From Agrypnia vestita (Eukaryota > Arthropoda > Insecta > Trichoptera > Phryganeidae): a DNA stretch of 64,000 bases. The position numbers were made by a program, and so were the translations under genes. Every line of letters begins with the position of its first letter. Within the stretch, counting starts at the first letter, position 1. The stretch lies in NCBI GenBank assembly GCA_016648135.1, contig JADDOH010001982.1:55445-119444 (forward strand). The letters are read 5' to 3'. Below are positions 11,694 through 21,810 of the stretch, piece after piece. The notes below the pieces were generated by a model that had not been told where the DNA came from, did not search any database, and saw nothing but the letters and a program-made list of their open reading frames with translations.

Positions 11694-11760
11694 ATGACAG
11701 TGTGGGGAAACGAAATTGTTCTTGAACTCATCGAGCTGTATCGATCGAAGATCGCATAGA
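11694..11760 (+). pseudogene. MADF/Myb-SANT-like N-terminal remnant
   Basis: The frame reads MTVWGNEIVLELIELYRSK and then hits a stop, continuing out of frame with an NVR-like piece. IxxLIELYR followed by LWN(V)R is the start of MADF domains, which bind DNA and form the second protein of Harbinger transposons. It lies inside the 747-bp element, which supports both calls. It is far too short to function. Confidence 0.55.
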
Positions 11761-11942
11761 ATGTCCGTCCTTCTTTTTCTTTGCAGTAAAGAATTTCGCA
11801 TTCTCCTCTTACGTTTCGATAAACTCATTAATATAAACAGATACGCAGTTGACATCATAACCTCCTAGGGCCACATTTCCGTGACGTGGAAAACAATAAT
11901 TATTTGCAAAAAGGACCTTGTTTTTAATAATATTCAATTTAC

Positions 11943-12010
11943 TACAGTAAAACCTCGTTAATTTGAAATTGCGACCCAAAAAAACATTTCGAATTGCGCG
12001 GAACCCCGTC
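11943..12010 (+). mobile_element. Single pogo/Tigger-like terminus (tentative)
   Basis: ACAGTAAAACCTCGTTAATT followed by GAAATTGCGACC resembles the CAGTAAAACCTCG terminus of pogo/Tigger elements. No partner end was found, so at most this is a fragment nested in the Harbinger copy. Confidence 0.3.
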
Positions 12011-12198
12011 TTCGCCAAATGAGATACCGCAGCTGTCATCCATAACCTCATTAGATGACATTTCCGCGACAAGATATGCGAGTCCCGGTGTGTACACGTC
12101 AAATGATCGCGTCATTGTCCCCGAAACATGAGCGTAGATGTTGATGCGACATGCCGAGTGGAATGTTTCGCGATTTGTCCCCTAGTGAATACATGGCT

Positions 12199-13462
12199 TT
12201 AGACACGAAATAAATTCATTCGTTTATAATTTACATTTTCAAATAAATTAACAAAATGTTTCGGATCATACGAAAAACGATTTAATTGTTCCAATAATCA
12301 CGCATCATAAGCCTCCGACCGCTTCTTATTCTCCGCTCCAGAGAACCAGTTTTTACGAATTTTCTTTCAGTAACTCCCTTGCACTATACTTAGGAAAGTC
12401 TACTACATATGAAAATTTCTCCATTTGAAAAATTTTCCTGCAGCAATGTTGTAATTTTCGATTTAATCTAAAAAGACATTTAATTCAAATTTTCCATTAT
12501 TTGTTAGCTATATTTATACAACCGAGAGTATTACGAAACTGTTGCGACATTTAAAACTATAAATATTGCAAACGTGTAGTCAATGCAGTCTTCATTCACC
12601 CTATCAATACAAATTATAGGTATAAACATCATTTACATAAAAATATTTTACCTAACAATTACTTTAAAAATATGGTTTGTGTGAGATTGATGTTGAGTGG
12701 TGTGCGGCCGACGACGAGAGATAATGGGAGACTGAGGGGATAGGTTAGCGATCGCGAAAAGCGGCTCCTGCGCTAGACGGAATTTACCTGTAGTTAACAC
12801 CGGTCGACACTAAGCTTTTCTGCGATATAGCCAAATAAACCAGTCTAATACTAATTACGCTTTTACATATACCCGTAGGAGAATGTGAAATGTTGAGAAT
12901 GATTAGTTTCAGAAAAGACAAAAAACGATATTTTGGAAGAAGTGATTCAACTTAGATCTTATCCTCCGGCATAACCTATTTATAATCATTACGACAGAGA
13001 GAAAGTGGAAGGAAGAAGACGGCCGAGTTAAATGTTCACAAACCAGAGGGAGTGCAGCAGAAGCTACTAGAAATAATAATAATGTTGTAGAACGATGCAT
13101 AGATAGAGGGAATGTTACTTAAGAAGATGAAGAAGACAATAGTTATTCAAAACATATTGAAAAAATAAAAGTGTACGTTAGCATGGAGTGACATTTGTGG
13201 TAATACAATTATTATCAGCCACTAAAACTTCAATTTTTCAGGGAGAACATAAATAAGATCGACATTATGACCTACATAAAATATAAGGTGAAATCTTATA
13301 TATTATATTACGTATTGCGTAGACTTTTTCTACTACTTCGTACATTTATCAATTTTTATTTATGGTCAAAAGAAAAGTACATTAAAACCCACGGGTATAT
13401 TTACATAATAATATTCATAGTCGGAATAATGTAAACACCTACTGTATAATATTTTTATTACA
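12199..13462. other. Unassigned DNA
   Basis: GC-richer patch at 12690-12820; no coding frame I can support. Confidence 0.4.
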
Positions 13463-13626
13463 GACATCGTGCACACCCCTCCGTATTATGTTTTATTTAC
13501 CATTCTGATTCCGGTCACAGGGCTGTATAATAAAGGACGACAGAAAGAAATCAGAGGCCGCCGCGTCGTGTACAGCGAGGGGTCTGATCTCGAAAAATCC
13601 TTTCATTCGATCTGTCTCGAATGACC
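13463..13626 (+). other. Open frame after a good splice acceptor (candidate terminal exon, unproven)
   Basis: After TTTTTATTACAG an open frame of about 53 codons runs to a TGA near 13624. It includes a hydrophobic stretch (YYVLFTILIPV) and a basic RGRRVVYSEG segment. Base composition is much more balanced than the surroundings. There is no recognisable domain and no linked exon, so chance cannot be excluded. Confidence 0.25.
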
Positions 13627-14163
13627 ACTTCGGTTTAGGTATTCCACTCGCGGTTAGAGGCCATTACTGAAGTGGCGGACCCGCGTAATGAATCTGTATT
13701 GCTAACAGCGGAGCGGTGCCCCAGGAAAATGTTATTTCGTATCGTCCTCAATTTTTTTATTCAAATTAGTTTTCGCGAAACAACGTAAGCTGGCATTTCA
13801 TTTAAGATTATAAATAATAAGGGTGAGATTTCTGAAAAAACAAAATACTATTTTACAAGTTATTACCTATATCCTCATCAATAAACTCTTGTTACATCGA
13901 ATACTGTTTAGCAAAGTAAATTATTCACAATATTTTTGAGTATGTTCAAATTTTACTGGTACACAATGACTGTATTTATATCCCCAGAAGCGTCATCATT
14001 AATCAAGAAATATTATAAATGTCTCACAGAGACGAAGCTATAGATATCTAAAAAAATTGATATCTCCTCATTAATTAAAAATTATAATATTTTTGATGTT
14101 TATAGCGTTAATTTTATGGTTGGACATAATGTCTATGTCCAACCACAAAGTATAAAGTATGCG

Positions 14164-14255
14164 TCCGTCCCGACAAAGATACAGTGGTATCAAAACCGGT
14201 AGACGTAGAGTTACTCCAAGTGGTCAATACAATTTAATTAATTAATAATCAAATT
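14164..14255 (+). ncRNA. Degenerate hammerhead-like motif (Penelope family C)
   Basis: CCGTCCCGACAAAG, a stem-like GATAC/GTATC and AAAACCGGTAGACGTAGAG are followed by TTACTCCAAGTGGTCAATAC. The same flank occurs at 33020-33065, and its intact relative (CTGACGA, GAAAC) is at 32976-33010. Core bases are mutated here. Confidence 0.45.
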
Positions 14256-14449
14256 TTATTATTGGAGGCTTATATAGTCGCTATCCGATGTATCTATAAG
14301 CTGGTTCATGGGGATGAAAAATTTCAAATATCAATTCAATCAATCAAGATCAACAGAGTCAAAATGAAATGCGTTACATAAAAAACATAATATACCACTA
14401 AATATTGATTGTATTATTTGTACGCATATACTTATATATTTTATTAATT

Positions 14450-14491
14450 ACATCTGCATGTTTCAGAAAAACCTTTCCATCGTCAGGGTGT
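14450..14491 (-). ncRNA. Hammerhead-like motif (Penelope family A), minus strand
   Basis: The minus strand reads CACC-CTGACGA-T, stem II GGAAA/TTTTC, TGAAACATGCA, GATG. One base of the GAAA-preceding pair and the cleavage-site base differ from the intact copy at 35227-35268. Confidence 0.55.
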
Positions 14492-14559
14492 TTTATAAAT
14501 GTCAAAATATCAAAATGAATAATGTATTTTGTTTAAATTTCAAAACATTTACTGAAAAA

Positions 14560-14697
14560 TATTAGACCTGCCTTTTATATAAATAATAATGAAGGGAAAT
14601 TCCTCATAAATTCAAAAGATAAAGATAATATATTTAACAATTCAGGTGTTTATAAACTGTCCTGTAAAGATTGTACAGCGTTTTATGTTAGATTGAT
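14560..14697 (+). pseudogene. Penelope-like GIY-YIG endonuclease fragment
   Basis: The plus-strand frame gives FNNSGVYKLSCKDCTAFYV, the first half of a GIY-YIG nuclease in the cysteine-containing form typical of Penelope-like retroelements (GVY...C.DC..FYV). The frame then breaks where LINE sequence begins. The same residues recur on the minus strand near 48.56 kb. In this copy the hammerhead-like motif lies upstream on the opposite strand, so the element is rearranged. Confidence 0.65.
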
Positions 14698-14779
14698 TTT
14701 CGATGCGATTTCCTATATTACTTCTAAATTTATCAATCATACAGATATTATTACCATCATTATAGTATCATCTCAATGA

Positions 14780-15355
14780 CTAAGACATATTTAAACATCA
14801 TAGGGCCTAAAATATTTAACATATTTAAAACAGACTTCCCGGAAATCAGAATATACTCAATTAATAAAATAAAAGCTTTAGCAAACAACTGGCTTACCTC
14901 CAAAGGTAGAACAGCAACTGAAAATTTACTTACTGTAATTGCGTAATAATGTCTTTAAATAAAAATATATACCTATATAAATTAATTAATTAATTAAGGA
15001 AAATAAAAAAATAATCTTAAACAAAACTTTAACCCTTTTTACATTAAACAATTATTCTACACATATTTACACTTGGACTTATGACTAACTCAACTTTCAC
15101 TAACATTCCACTTGATACTCTATAGATACATAATAACTACCTTATGAAAATAAATACTACTGACGAACTCGAAAAAATATTATAATTGTGTGCTATAACG
15201 CCACTCTGGGACAGGCGTAGCCTAGTAGAGTGGCATAATCCACAAATTAAACAAAACAAAAAAATGTGTAAATTATCTTATGTTTTATCTTATGTTTTAT
15301 TGTTAAATTAGTATTAAGTATCTTATTTGTAAACAAGGATTTTTAAATAAATAAA
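14780..15355 (+). pseudogene. LINE C-terminus and 3' UTR
   Basis: A 55-residue frame (14780-14946) contains IGPKIFNIF and ALANNWLTSKGR, as in the last residues of jockey/CR1-type ORF2 proteins, and ends in TAA. A 3' UTR of about 400 bp follows, with a small hairpin (CCACTCTGGGACAGGCGTAGCCTAGTAGAGTGG region), then an AAATAAATAAAT tail. It is truncated at the 5' end within the Penelope fragment. Confidence 0.6.
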
Positions 15356-16085
15356 TAAAAAATAAATATTTTAAACAGAAATCCAAAAAGAAACCACACC
15401 GTGTTTTTGAAAAGAAAAGCCTTTCTATTCTGTTTAGTGAGGGCTGTGGCGGGAGGTAACACGTATCCAGGAAATTAAAAATTCCAGGGAAACTCTGGAA
15501 TGGCGGAGCGTGTGCGATAAAATTGAAAATGTGTAAATAAGTTACCAAAGCTGTTATAACAATGTCACTTGTACGGGATAAAACCGTTGACTGTTGTTAT
15601 TTCAGAGGCTTTGTTACGGGAAACATGTTATAAAAACATTAATGAATTTTCTTTTCAAACTACTTTGCGACTTTTGTACAAAATAAATGCTTCACGCCAA
15701 CTTCATGTTAACGAAACTTCCCTTATTCGATAAAAACTTACGGACCAGGCGTTGCGCGGGCAAATTCAAAAGCTTTTAGACTTTCCGGCGTTCGATAGGA
15801 CGGAACATTACCAAATAGGGTAAGTCACGTTCTTACGTAATAATACAGGAACTAACCCCATTATGCTATCGAATATTCAAGCACTCGATCAGAAACACAA
15901 ATAATTTCAGCTTGCGTTACATAATTTCCAAATTCCGCATGCATTTCTCATCAAAATTCCTAAAGTCTTCGTCCTATATTCGTCTTCGTTTTTTTTCCTT
16001 TCCCTTTTTCCCCTTCTTCCCAAAACTATATCAATAAATACCAATGTATTACATTCTACATCCACGATCATCCCCTAAGCCAAAT
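15356..16085. other. Unassigned DNA
   Basis: No supported feature. Confidence 0.4.
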
Positions 16086-16198
16086 ATATATATATATTTT
16101 TTTTTCTTTCTTTTTTCTTTCTTTCTTTCTTTCTTTTTTTCTTTTTTCTTTTTTTTTTTTTTTTTTTTTTCTTTCTTTCTTTCTTTCTTTCTTTCTAA
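16086..16198. repeat. TA then (TTTC)n / poly-T microsatellite
   Basis: Pyrimidine-only tract of about 100 bp; the Lys/Glu-rich and Phe-rich open frames over it are artefacts. Confidence 0.95.
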
Positions 16199-16634
16199 CC
16201 ACAATTCTTATGCACTGACGCACTAAAGAAAAATGCTTTACGGTACCATATTTTGCTTGTGCTGACAAAAACATAACCAAAATATAAAATCGGCCACCGG
16301 AACTGTGCCTTATTTATAATTCGCACGGTCTTCACCGCATTAGAAGAAACTCACCCAACCGCGACCACAAAACCGCTCAATATCGATCTATTTCTTTCTC
16401 ACAACAAAGGATACGGAGCGTACCATCGTCGCTGCTTACCCATTGTACAGTTATTTTGAATAACCTTTGAATATATAAATTTATAGGTTAATTTAGGCCC
16501 ACTTCTTAATAAATTAACGAAAATATAGCACAAGTGGATAGTAATATTGCCTCGGTCTAGTCATTAATTTACTCACTGTATATTTCTATCTAATCAATGT
16601 AAAAATTATATATTTGTAAGTGATCATTTGAATA

Positions 16635-16745
16635 TTTCACCTATCAATGAGGGATTCGGTTACTCTCGAAACCTAAGCTATGTTTTCCCCCCAATTTAAT
16701 GATCATCATGAATAATCTCTCCAGTGTTAACGCCAAATCTATTCA
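16635..16745 (-). mobile_element. MITE family M fragment
   Basis: The minus strand reads TTGGCGTTAACACTGGAGAG, then GATGATCATTAAA, AAAACATAGC and TTTCGAGAGTAAC, in the same order as the left arm at 1187-1306. Confidence 0.55.
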
Positions 16746-16993
16746 TAATAGGTCAACGATACTTTTATTTATTTTTAATCACGATTATAATTTTATGATC
16801 ACGAAAAGTGTATTCTTATTATTTTTCTAAAAAGGCTAAGCTCCTGTTATTGTATATTATTTTATACCAGTACAACAGCAGAAATATTTTTTTGAAATTC
16901 CTCTCAGCTTTTTGTTATATTTTTTATAATTTTAAATTAAATATTGAAAAAATAAGAACATTTTAAAGCACATCCTCTGTAAGATGATGTATA

Positions 16994-17562
16994 CAGGGTT
17001 ATTTGAAAAACATTAATAACCTCGCAGGACTATATTCCTGCCTTGATTATTAGTCAAAAATGTTGAAACAATCATGACCTAATATCAATAGTTATGGAGA
17101 TATGAGACATCAAAATTTGCATTTTTTTTCAATATATCTGACTTTTTTTTTGTTTTTTGTTTTTGTTGGATTATCATTACAGTAACTTATATCAATTAGG
17201 AAAAATTCATTCGTTTTAATATAACTTAAATAAAATGATAAAAACCCTGAAAAACTTCCAATTGGAATTCGAAGATTTTTTTATTTTATTTGACTTAATA
17301 TTATATTATATTAATAATATAATATTAAGTCAAATAAAATTATATTAATATACTATTAAAGGGAATGAATTTTTCATATTATATAAAAGTTACTGTAATG
17401 ATAGTCCAACATTTTATAAAAAATAAGACAGAAATATTGAAAAAAAAAATGCAAACTTTGATGTCGCATATCTCCATAACTATTGATATTAGGTTATAAT
17501 GCTTGAACATTTTCGACTCATAATCAAGGCAGGAGGTTATTAATGTTTTCCAAATAACCCTG
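16994..17562. mobile_element. Snap-back MITE, 569 bp, TA target site
   Basis: It begins CAGGGTTATTTG and ends CAAATAACCCTG, flanked by TA on both sides (16992-16993 and 17563-17564). The arms stay complementary almost to the middle, where a perfect palindrome surrounds 17315 (TTGACTTAATATTATATTAT and its complement). TA duplication suggests a Tc1/mariner-type mobiliser. A decayed piece lies at 46478-46590. Confidence 0.8.
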
Positions 17563-18124
17563 TATATGGAATGAATGCTTATTTTTACTATCCCCAAAAT
17601 TTCCATATGATAATATCAAACCGCTGATTCAAAAAATATTGAGAGCGACTGTAAAATCAGCCAATATGTGAATATTTGATTCACTGCACTGCACTGCTTT
17701 TATTTATATTAATTTATGGCCACCTTTCATACATTGTTTTATAGGTACTTCACTAAAACTATTTTAAGCGTTTGTTATTTAAAATTTACAAAGAAATTTA
17801 TTTACGAGTATACCTACCTATAAAAAGATTTCTCGGAATGCTTCATAAGTGTTATAAGTTAATATTACGAGATTAATTATTTATTTACTTGCAGTAGGCG
17901 TCTTTCCATATGTAAATAAAACGCATGTATGTATGGTGAGCGTTTTGAGACTTATTTAACCAAGTTTCTAACACGTGCGTGCGTAGTTTAGGATGCAAAG
18001 TTTGTTATACAATATTGTATAAATAATAAACTAAAAAATATACTAATAAAACTTCAACCCGATTAGTACTATGTGTTGCCCAAGTGTGGCTTAAGATTTC
18101 GTGGAATGAATTTGTCACATTTAG

Positions 18125-18252
18125 GAACCGGTACTGCGGTTATTGCTAGTGAAGCGATTTGTGTATCGCGATACGTGTACCGCGAGTGGGGCATTGCGAT
18201 TAGAATACCGCAAGCCGGGTACCGGGTACATACCGCAACTCGGGTACTGCGG
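18125..18252. repeat. Local GC-rich repeats of GTACCGC / GCGGTA
   Basis: Several direct and inverted copies of a 7-bp GTACCGC-like word in about 130 bp. Open on both strands but without domain content. Confidence 0.5.
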
Positions 18253-18279
18253 ATTGAAAACTTTTAGTTTTGGGTAAAC

Positions 18280-18400
18280 TATGCCAAATTGTGAATCGGT
18301 GATCATTAAAATGGATGGAAAACATAAACTAAGTTATCTCTACTTGAGTTCAATTATATTTTACTACTCGAGATTGGGGAATATCAGAATCTAATTCTGA
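18280..18400 (+). mobile_element. MITE family M fragment
   Basis: GTGATCATTAAAATGGATGG, AACATAAACTAAGTTAT, CTACTTGAGTT and ACTACTCGAGA follow the order of the 1187-1306 arm. Confidence 0.5.
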
Positions 18401-19222
18401 TATAGAAAAGAAGTTACATGGATTAGGTGGAAATACAAATAGTAAATTAATCAGATATTGACAAAAGGAGCCGGAGTTACTGGTGTAATTATCAGGGGCA
18501 TGCAGTGGGAATATCGCAGCATGACTTTTACCTAACCAATTATTTGGGAAAAAAATCGAAATTCAACATATATCACAATTGTTGTCATAGTATTTGTATG
18601 TTGATATATCATAAAAATCTGTAGCATAAATATTTGATTTCTATTTTTTTTTATAATATACGTTTTCAAAAAATTCATGCTTCAATTTTCCCACTGCACG
18701 CGCCTGGTAATTATGGTTGCAACAGGAATTTCGATAGAAAATTTCTTTTAATTTCTAAACATTCAAAATCAATCATTTTTAGTACCTTCACGCCCAATGG
18801 AATGGAGAAGTTTAATGGTACGAATGAAAGGAAAGATTATTATTATGCATGATATGGTTCGCGAATTCAGAAAAGTTATTACTAGTTAGACAACAACGAA
18901 GCTCGTTTAGTATATTATTACAATCTCCGCATGAAATTTCATAAATCTAATTTCTGCCTTGAAATTTTATCAGTATTATTACTTATATTATATTATGTCC
19001 GGAATATAAAAAGTGGTCACTCAATTTTACATGAATTTTTTTTAAGTTAACGCCAAATCCGTCAATAAGCGTAAGTGCGTATAATTAAGTGGTGCACGAA
19101 AATATTTAATCCATTGCATTGCACTGCATTGCAGACAATTGGGGATTTTATAAATACCTTTTAAATAAAAATTACGCAAAAAACTTTTTATAAAAAATGT
19201 AATAAAGTTGATTATAACTTAT

Positions 19223-19406
19223 CGAGTAGGTTGTTGGTGTAGTGGTCATGACACTCGCCTAATGATCTGGTGGTCGATGGTTCGAGCCCCATTAAACGAC
19301 AACAGCAAGTTTGTTCTATTTTCATAGCACAGGCTTCTGGCTTAGTTTGAGAATAATGATGCGACACGTATTCCTTGTTCGCATCTTTATTTTGCTTAAA
19401 AAAAAG
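19223..19406 (+). mobile_element. tRNA-derived SINE, family S, copy 1
   Basis: The tRNA-like head has an A-box region GTGTAGTGGTCATGACACTC and a B box GGTTCGAGCCCC. The family body follows (TTTCATAGCACAGGCTTCTGG, GCGACACGTATTCCTTGTTC) and it ends in an A-rich tail. Five clear copies of this family occur in the window. Confidence 0.8.
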
Positions 19407-19780
19407 ACAAATAAATGATTCCTAGTTTACCTTTTTATTTCGGTATACCTACTAAAATTTCAAACTGTAATTTTATATACAGATGTCACATGTAAAGGAT
19501 ATCAATATATCACATCACAGGGAAAAACATATATTGAAAAACTAAAATAAAACGTTCGTTGGAATTTGGTTGTAAAAAATTATGCGATCGAATCAGAGAA
19601 AAACAATCTTAATCAAAATTACTAATATGTGCTTACGCTGTTAAAACGTTTTCGTATCGTATTATCCGTGTCTTACCACTTTGCTTTGAACATAATTAAA
19701 TCATACCATACATAGGACGATCGTTCGAAATGTGAATTTTTGCGTTTGAAACCATCTTCTCCTTTATTTTATTTCAGCCG

Positions 19781-19918
19781 AATATTGTCTGAGGCTTCTA
19801 TAAGCCGACATGAAATATCGCTCCTTGTTACGCGACATGAAAGGGCTAAGGCTTCAACGAGAGGAGGAGCTTCCATCAACCCCCACCCGCCCATGAACCT
19901 CCCCAGCATCCCTTGCAT
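19781..19918 (+). other. Candidate internal exon (unproven)
   Basis: TTTTATTTCAG precedes and GTATGG follows an open frame of about 46 codons (includes SRHEISLLVTRHERAKAST). Composition is more balanced than the flanks. No domain recognised, and it is on the strand opposite to the GPR158-like gene. Confidence 0.25.
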
Positions 19919-20224
19919 CAAAGTATGGATACGGATATGAAGTCAGTAACAGATTCCTAACTTTCGGAAATGTAGTAAATTCTATGAGAACATAAATGCA
20001 CTTGCATTCTAAAACGTTTTCCTGCAATAATTTCCATTACATATTAATATTTGTGAACAGAATTAATATACCATTGCTTGTTTTTTTATATCAAATTATT
20101 GAATGTTATTTATAGTGTTATTTATGTATGTATATTTTTTATGTATATTTATAAATATTTATTATGTATATTTTTCAAACGATAGCTAGTTTTATAATAA
20201 AGTCAATTTTTATTAGCTTAGTGT

Positions 20225-20480
20225 ATTACCAGGAGAAATATCAAGGTGGCACCGATCGCAGAGAATGTGGAAGAAGTCAGACTGCGTAATAATGATACCT
20301 ACTAGACGATCAAAATATTACATAAGCGAGAAGACAATGAGGATGACGTAAAGCATAGTGATGTTCAAACGTCGAGAGGGAATCGAAGGACACTCGCATA
20401 AGTCATGAGCCCGTCCAGGATAGGACGTGTTAGTGCTTTCGTACAAGGATAACCGACTGCATGTAAATTGGATTAGAAAA
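20225..20480 (+). pseudogene. Decayed LINE C-terminal fragment
   Basis: A frame with IKVAPIAENVEEVRLR resembles the V.PI..KM.E.RLRW region near the end of many insect LINE proteins, then breaks up. A GAAGAAGATTAAATAAACTA stretch follows. Weak but ordered similarity. Confidence 0.4.
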
Positions 20481-20514
20481 AGACGAAGAAGATTAAATAA
20501 ACTAATTATTTTTA

Positions 20515-20690
20515 GGTGGTTTTTTTAACTCTCTTTTGTCTGTTTGTCTGATATTTGTTGTCTATTGTGGTGGAATCTTGTAATTGATTTTTCATCAACT
20601 TCCCGAGTTGCTAGAGTTCTGAAACCAACATTTACGTAAAGTGAATGACTTCACATTATTAAATCATTTCCGATATGATATGGTCGTTAT
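20515..20690 (+). repeat. Dispersed repeat T, copy 2
   Basis: Matches 7995-8120 (AACTCTCTTTTGTCTGTTTG, TTGTGGTGG, GTGAATGACTTCACATTA), with an extra internal segment. Confidence 0.5.
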
Positions 20691-21810
20691 TTAGATTAAA
20701 ATTAATAATTTTACATTATTACATACATTATTATAAATGACGTAAACCTTTGGATGTCCTCGAATAAACTGAAACTTAACCCGACCAAAACTGAGTTCCT
20801 TTGGACAGCTACCCGAAGACGCCAACACCTGTTGGAAAAACTCCCACTCTCTATTTCAAATATTGACATAATTCCTAAAACTAATGTCAAACTACTTGGA
20901 GTCTACTTGGATTCAAGCATGTCTCTTAGTAAACAAATTAATAGCACAACCAGCTCTGCATTCTATCATTTACGCCGCATTAAATCTATTCGCAAAAGCA
21001 TCCCAACAGAAGCAACAAAATCACTAATAAATGCATACGTTATCTCTCGCTTAGACTACTGTAATGGTATCTACGCTCATCTCCCGAAACAGGAAATAAA
21101 CAAATTACAATATGTATTTAATGCCGCCGCAAGACTTATTACCGGCGTTTCAAAGTTTGCGCACATCTCAAACCATCTTCAAAACCTTCACTGGCTTAGA
21201 TGTCCAGAGAGGATTGAATATAAGCTTTGCCTTACAATATTTAAGGCTATTCACAACATGGCCCCTCAATACATAACCGACTTCTGCATTCCATTCTCCG
21301 CAAATAATAGACAACTAACACTTCGCTCAGCATCAACATCTAATACAAATAGGTTAGCTGAAGTAAATCGCGTCCACAAAACTAATTTCGGTGATCGTGC
21401 TTTCGCGGTGGCTGGACCAAAGTTATGGAACAAACTACCTAACAAACTGAGACAAACTGACAGCTTACCACTGTTCAAAAAACAACTTAAGACGCATTTA
21501 TTTAGACAATCCTATAAAAACCTATAAAATCTAACCACAACAACGCTAGCTAATGTTTTCCACTCATATTGTGCACTCCGCGAAAACACATAATTCTTTC
21601 AGGGACTCACAAACTATTATAGTACTCAATTTTAATTCCACTTCTTGTATGCCACCTAGTGAATAAGTAATAGTAAATAAGTTTTTTCTTTTCTAGCAGT
21701 AAGTTGTCTTGTAAGATAATAATTTCTCTGTGTAAAGCGCCCTTGAGGTGAGTATTTCGCGAAAACGGCGCTATACAAATTATCCAATTATTATTATTAT
21801 TATTATTATT
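20691..21810 (+). mobile_element. L2-type LINE, 5'-truncated, with intact 3' end
   Basis: It contains the C-terminal RT part (20754-21527). The 3' UTR ends with TGTAAAGCGCCCTTGAGG, then a GGCGCTATACAAAT hairpin partner and (ATT)n at 21789-21810. That hairpin plus trinucleotide tail is the known 3' signature of L2/CR1-group LINEs and is repeated at 47210-47275. Confidence 0.8.
20754..21527 (+). pseudogene. L2-type LINE ORF2, RT thumb and C-terminal domain
   Basis: 257 codons are open with no stops or frameshifts, the longest coding stretch in the window. It starts inside the reverse transcriptase (LNPTKTEFLW, then LLGVYLDSSMSL). It continues through the thumb (SRLDYCNGIYAHLP, KLQYVFNAAARLITG) and the L2/CR1 C-terminal region (LHWLRCPERIEYKL, FKAIHNMAPQYI, AGPKLWNKLPNKLR) to LFKKQLKTHLF. 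The catalytic YADD box and the endonuclease are absent, so it cannot move itself. The methionine used as start is internal to the original protein. The open frame suggests fairly recent insertion. Confidence 0.85.

Larger units (their letters stand above)
11452..12198 (+). mobile_element. PIF/Harbinger-derived element, 747 bp
   Basis: The terminal inverted repeats (AGCCATGTATTCACTAGGGG on the left and its complement on the right) are flanked by TTA on both sides (11449-11451 and 12199-12201), the Harbinger target duplication. Inside is a short MADF-like coding remnant (11694-11760), the kind of DNA-binding protein that accompanies Harbinger transposases. The left third is unusually GC-rich with repeated GTGCCGTGG-like units. 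No transposase is left. Confidence 0.75.

Noticed and set aside
11465..11858. Several overlapping 60-88 codon frames on both strands
   Set aside because: They fall in the GC-rich left part of the Harbinger element and have no domain; only the short MADF-like start was kept.
16044..16280. Phe-rich and Lys/Glu-rich open frames
   Set aside because: Translation of a (TTTC)n/poly-T microsatellite.
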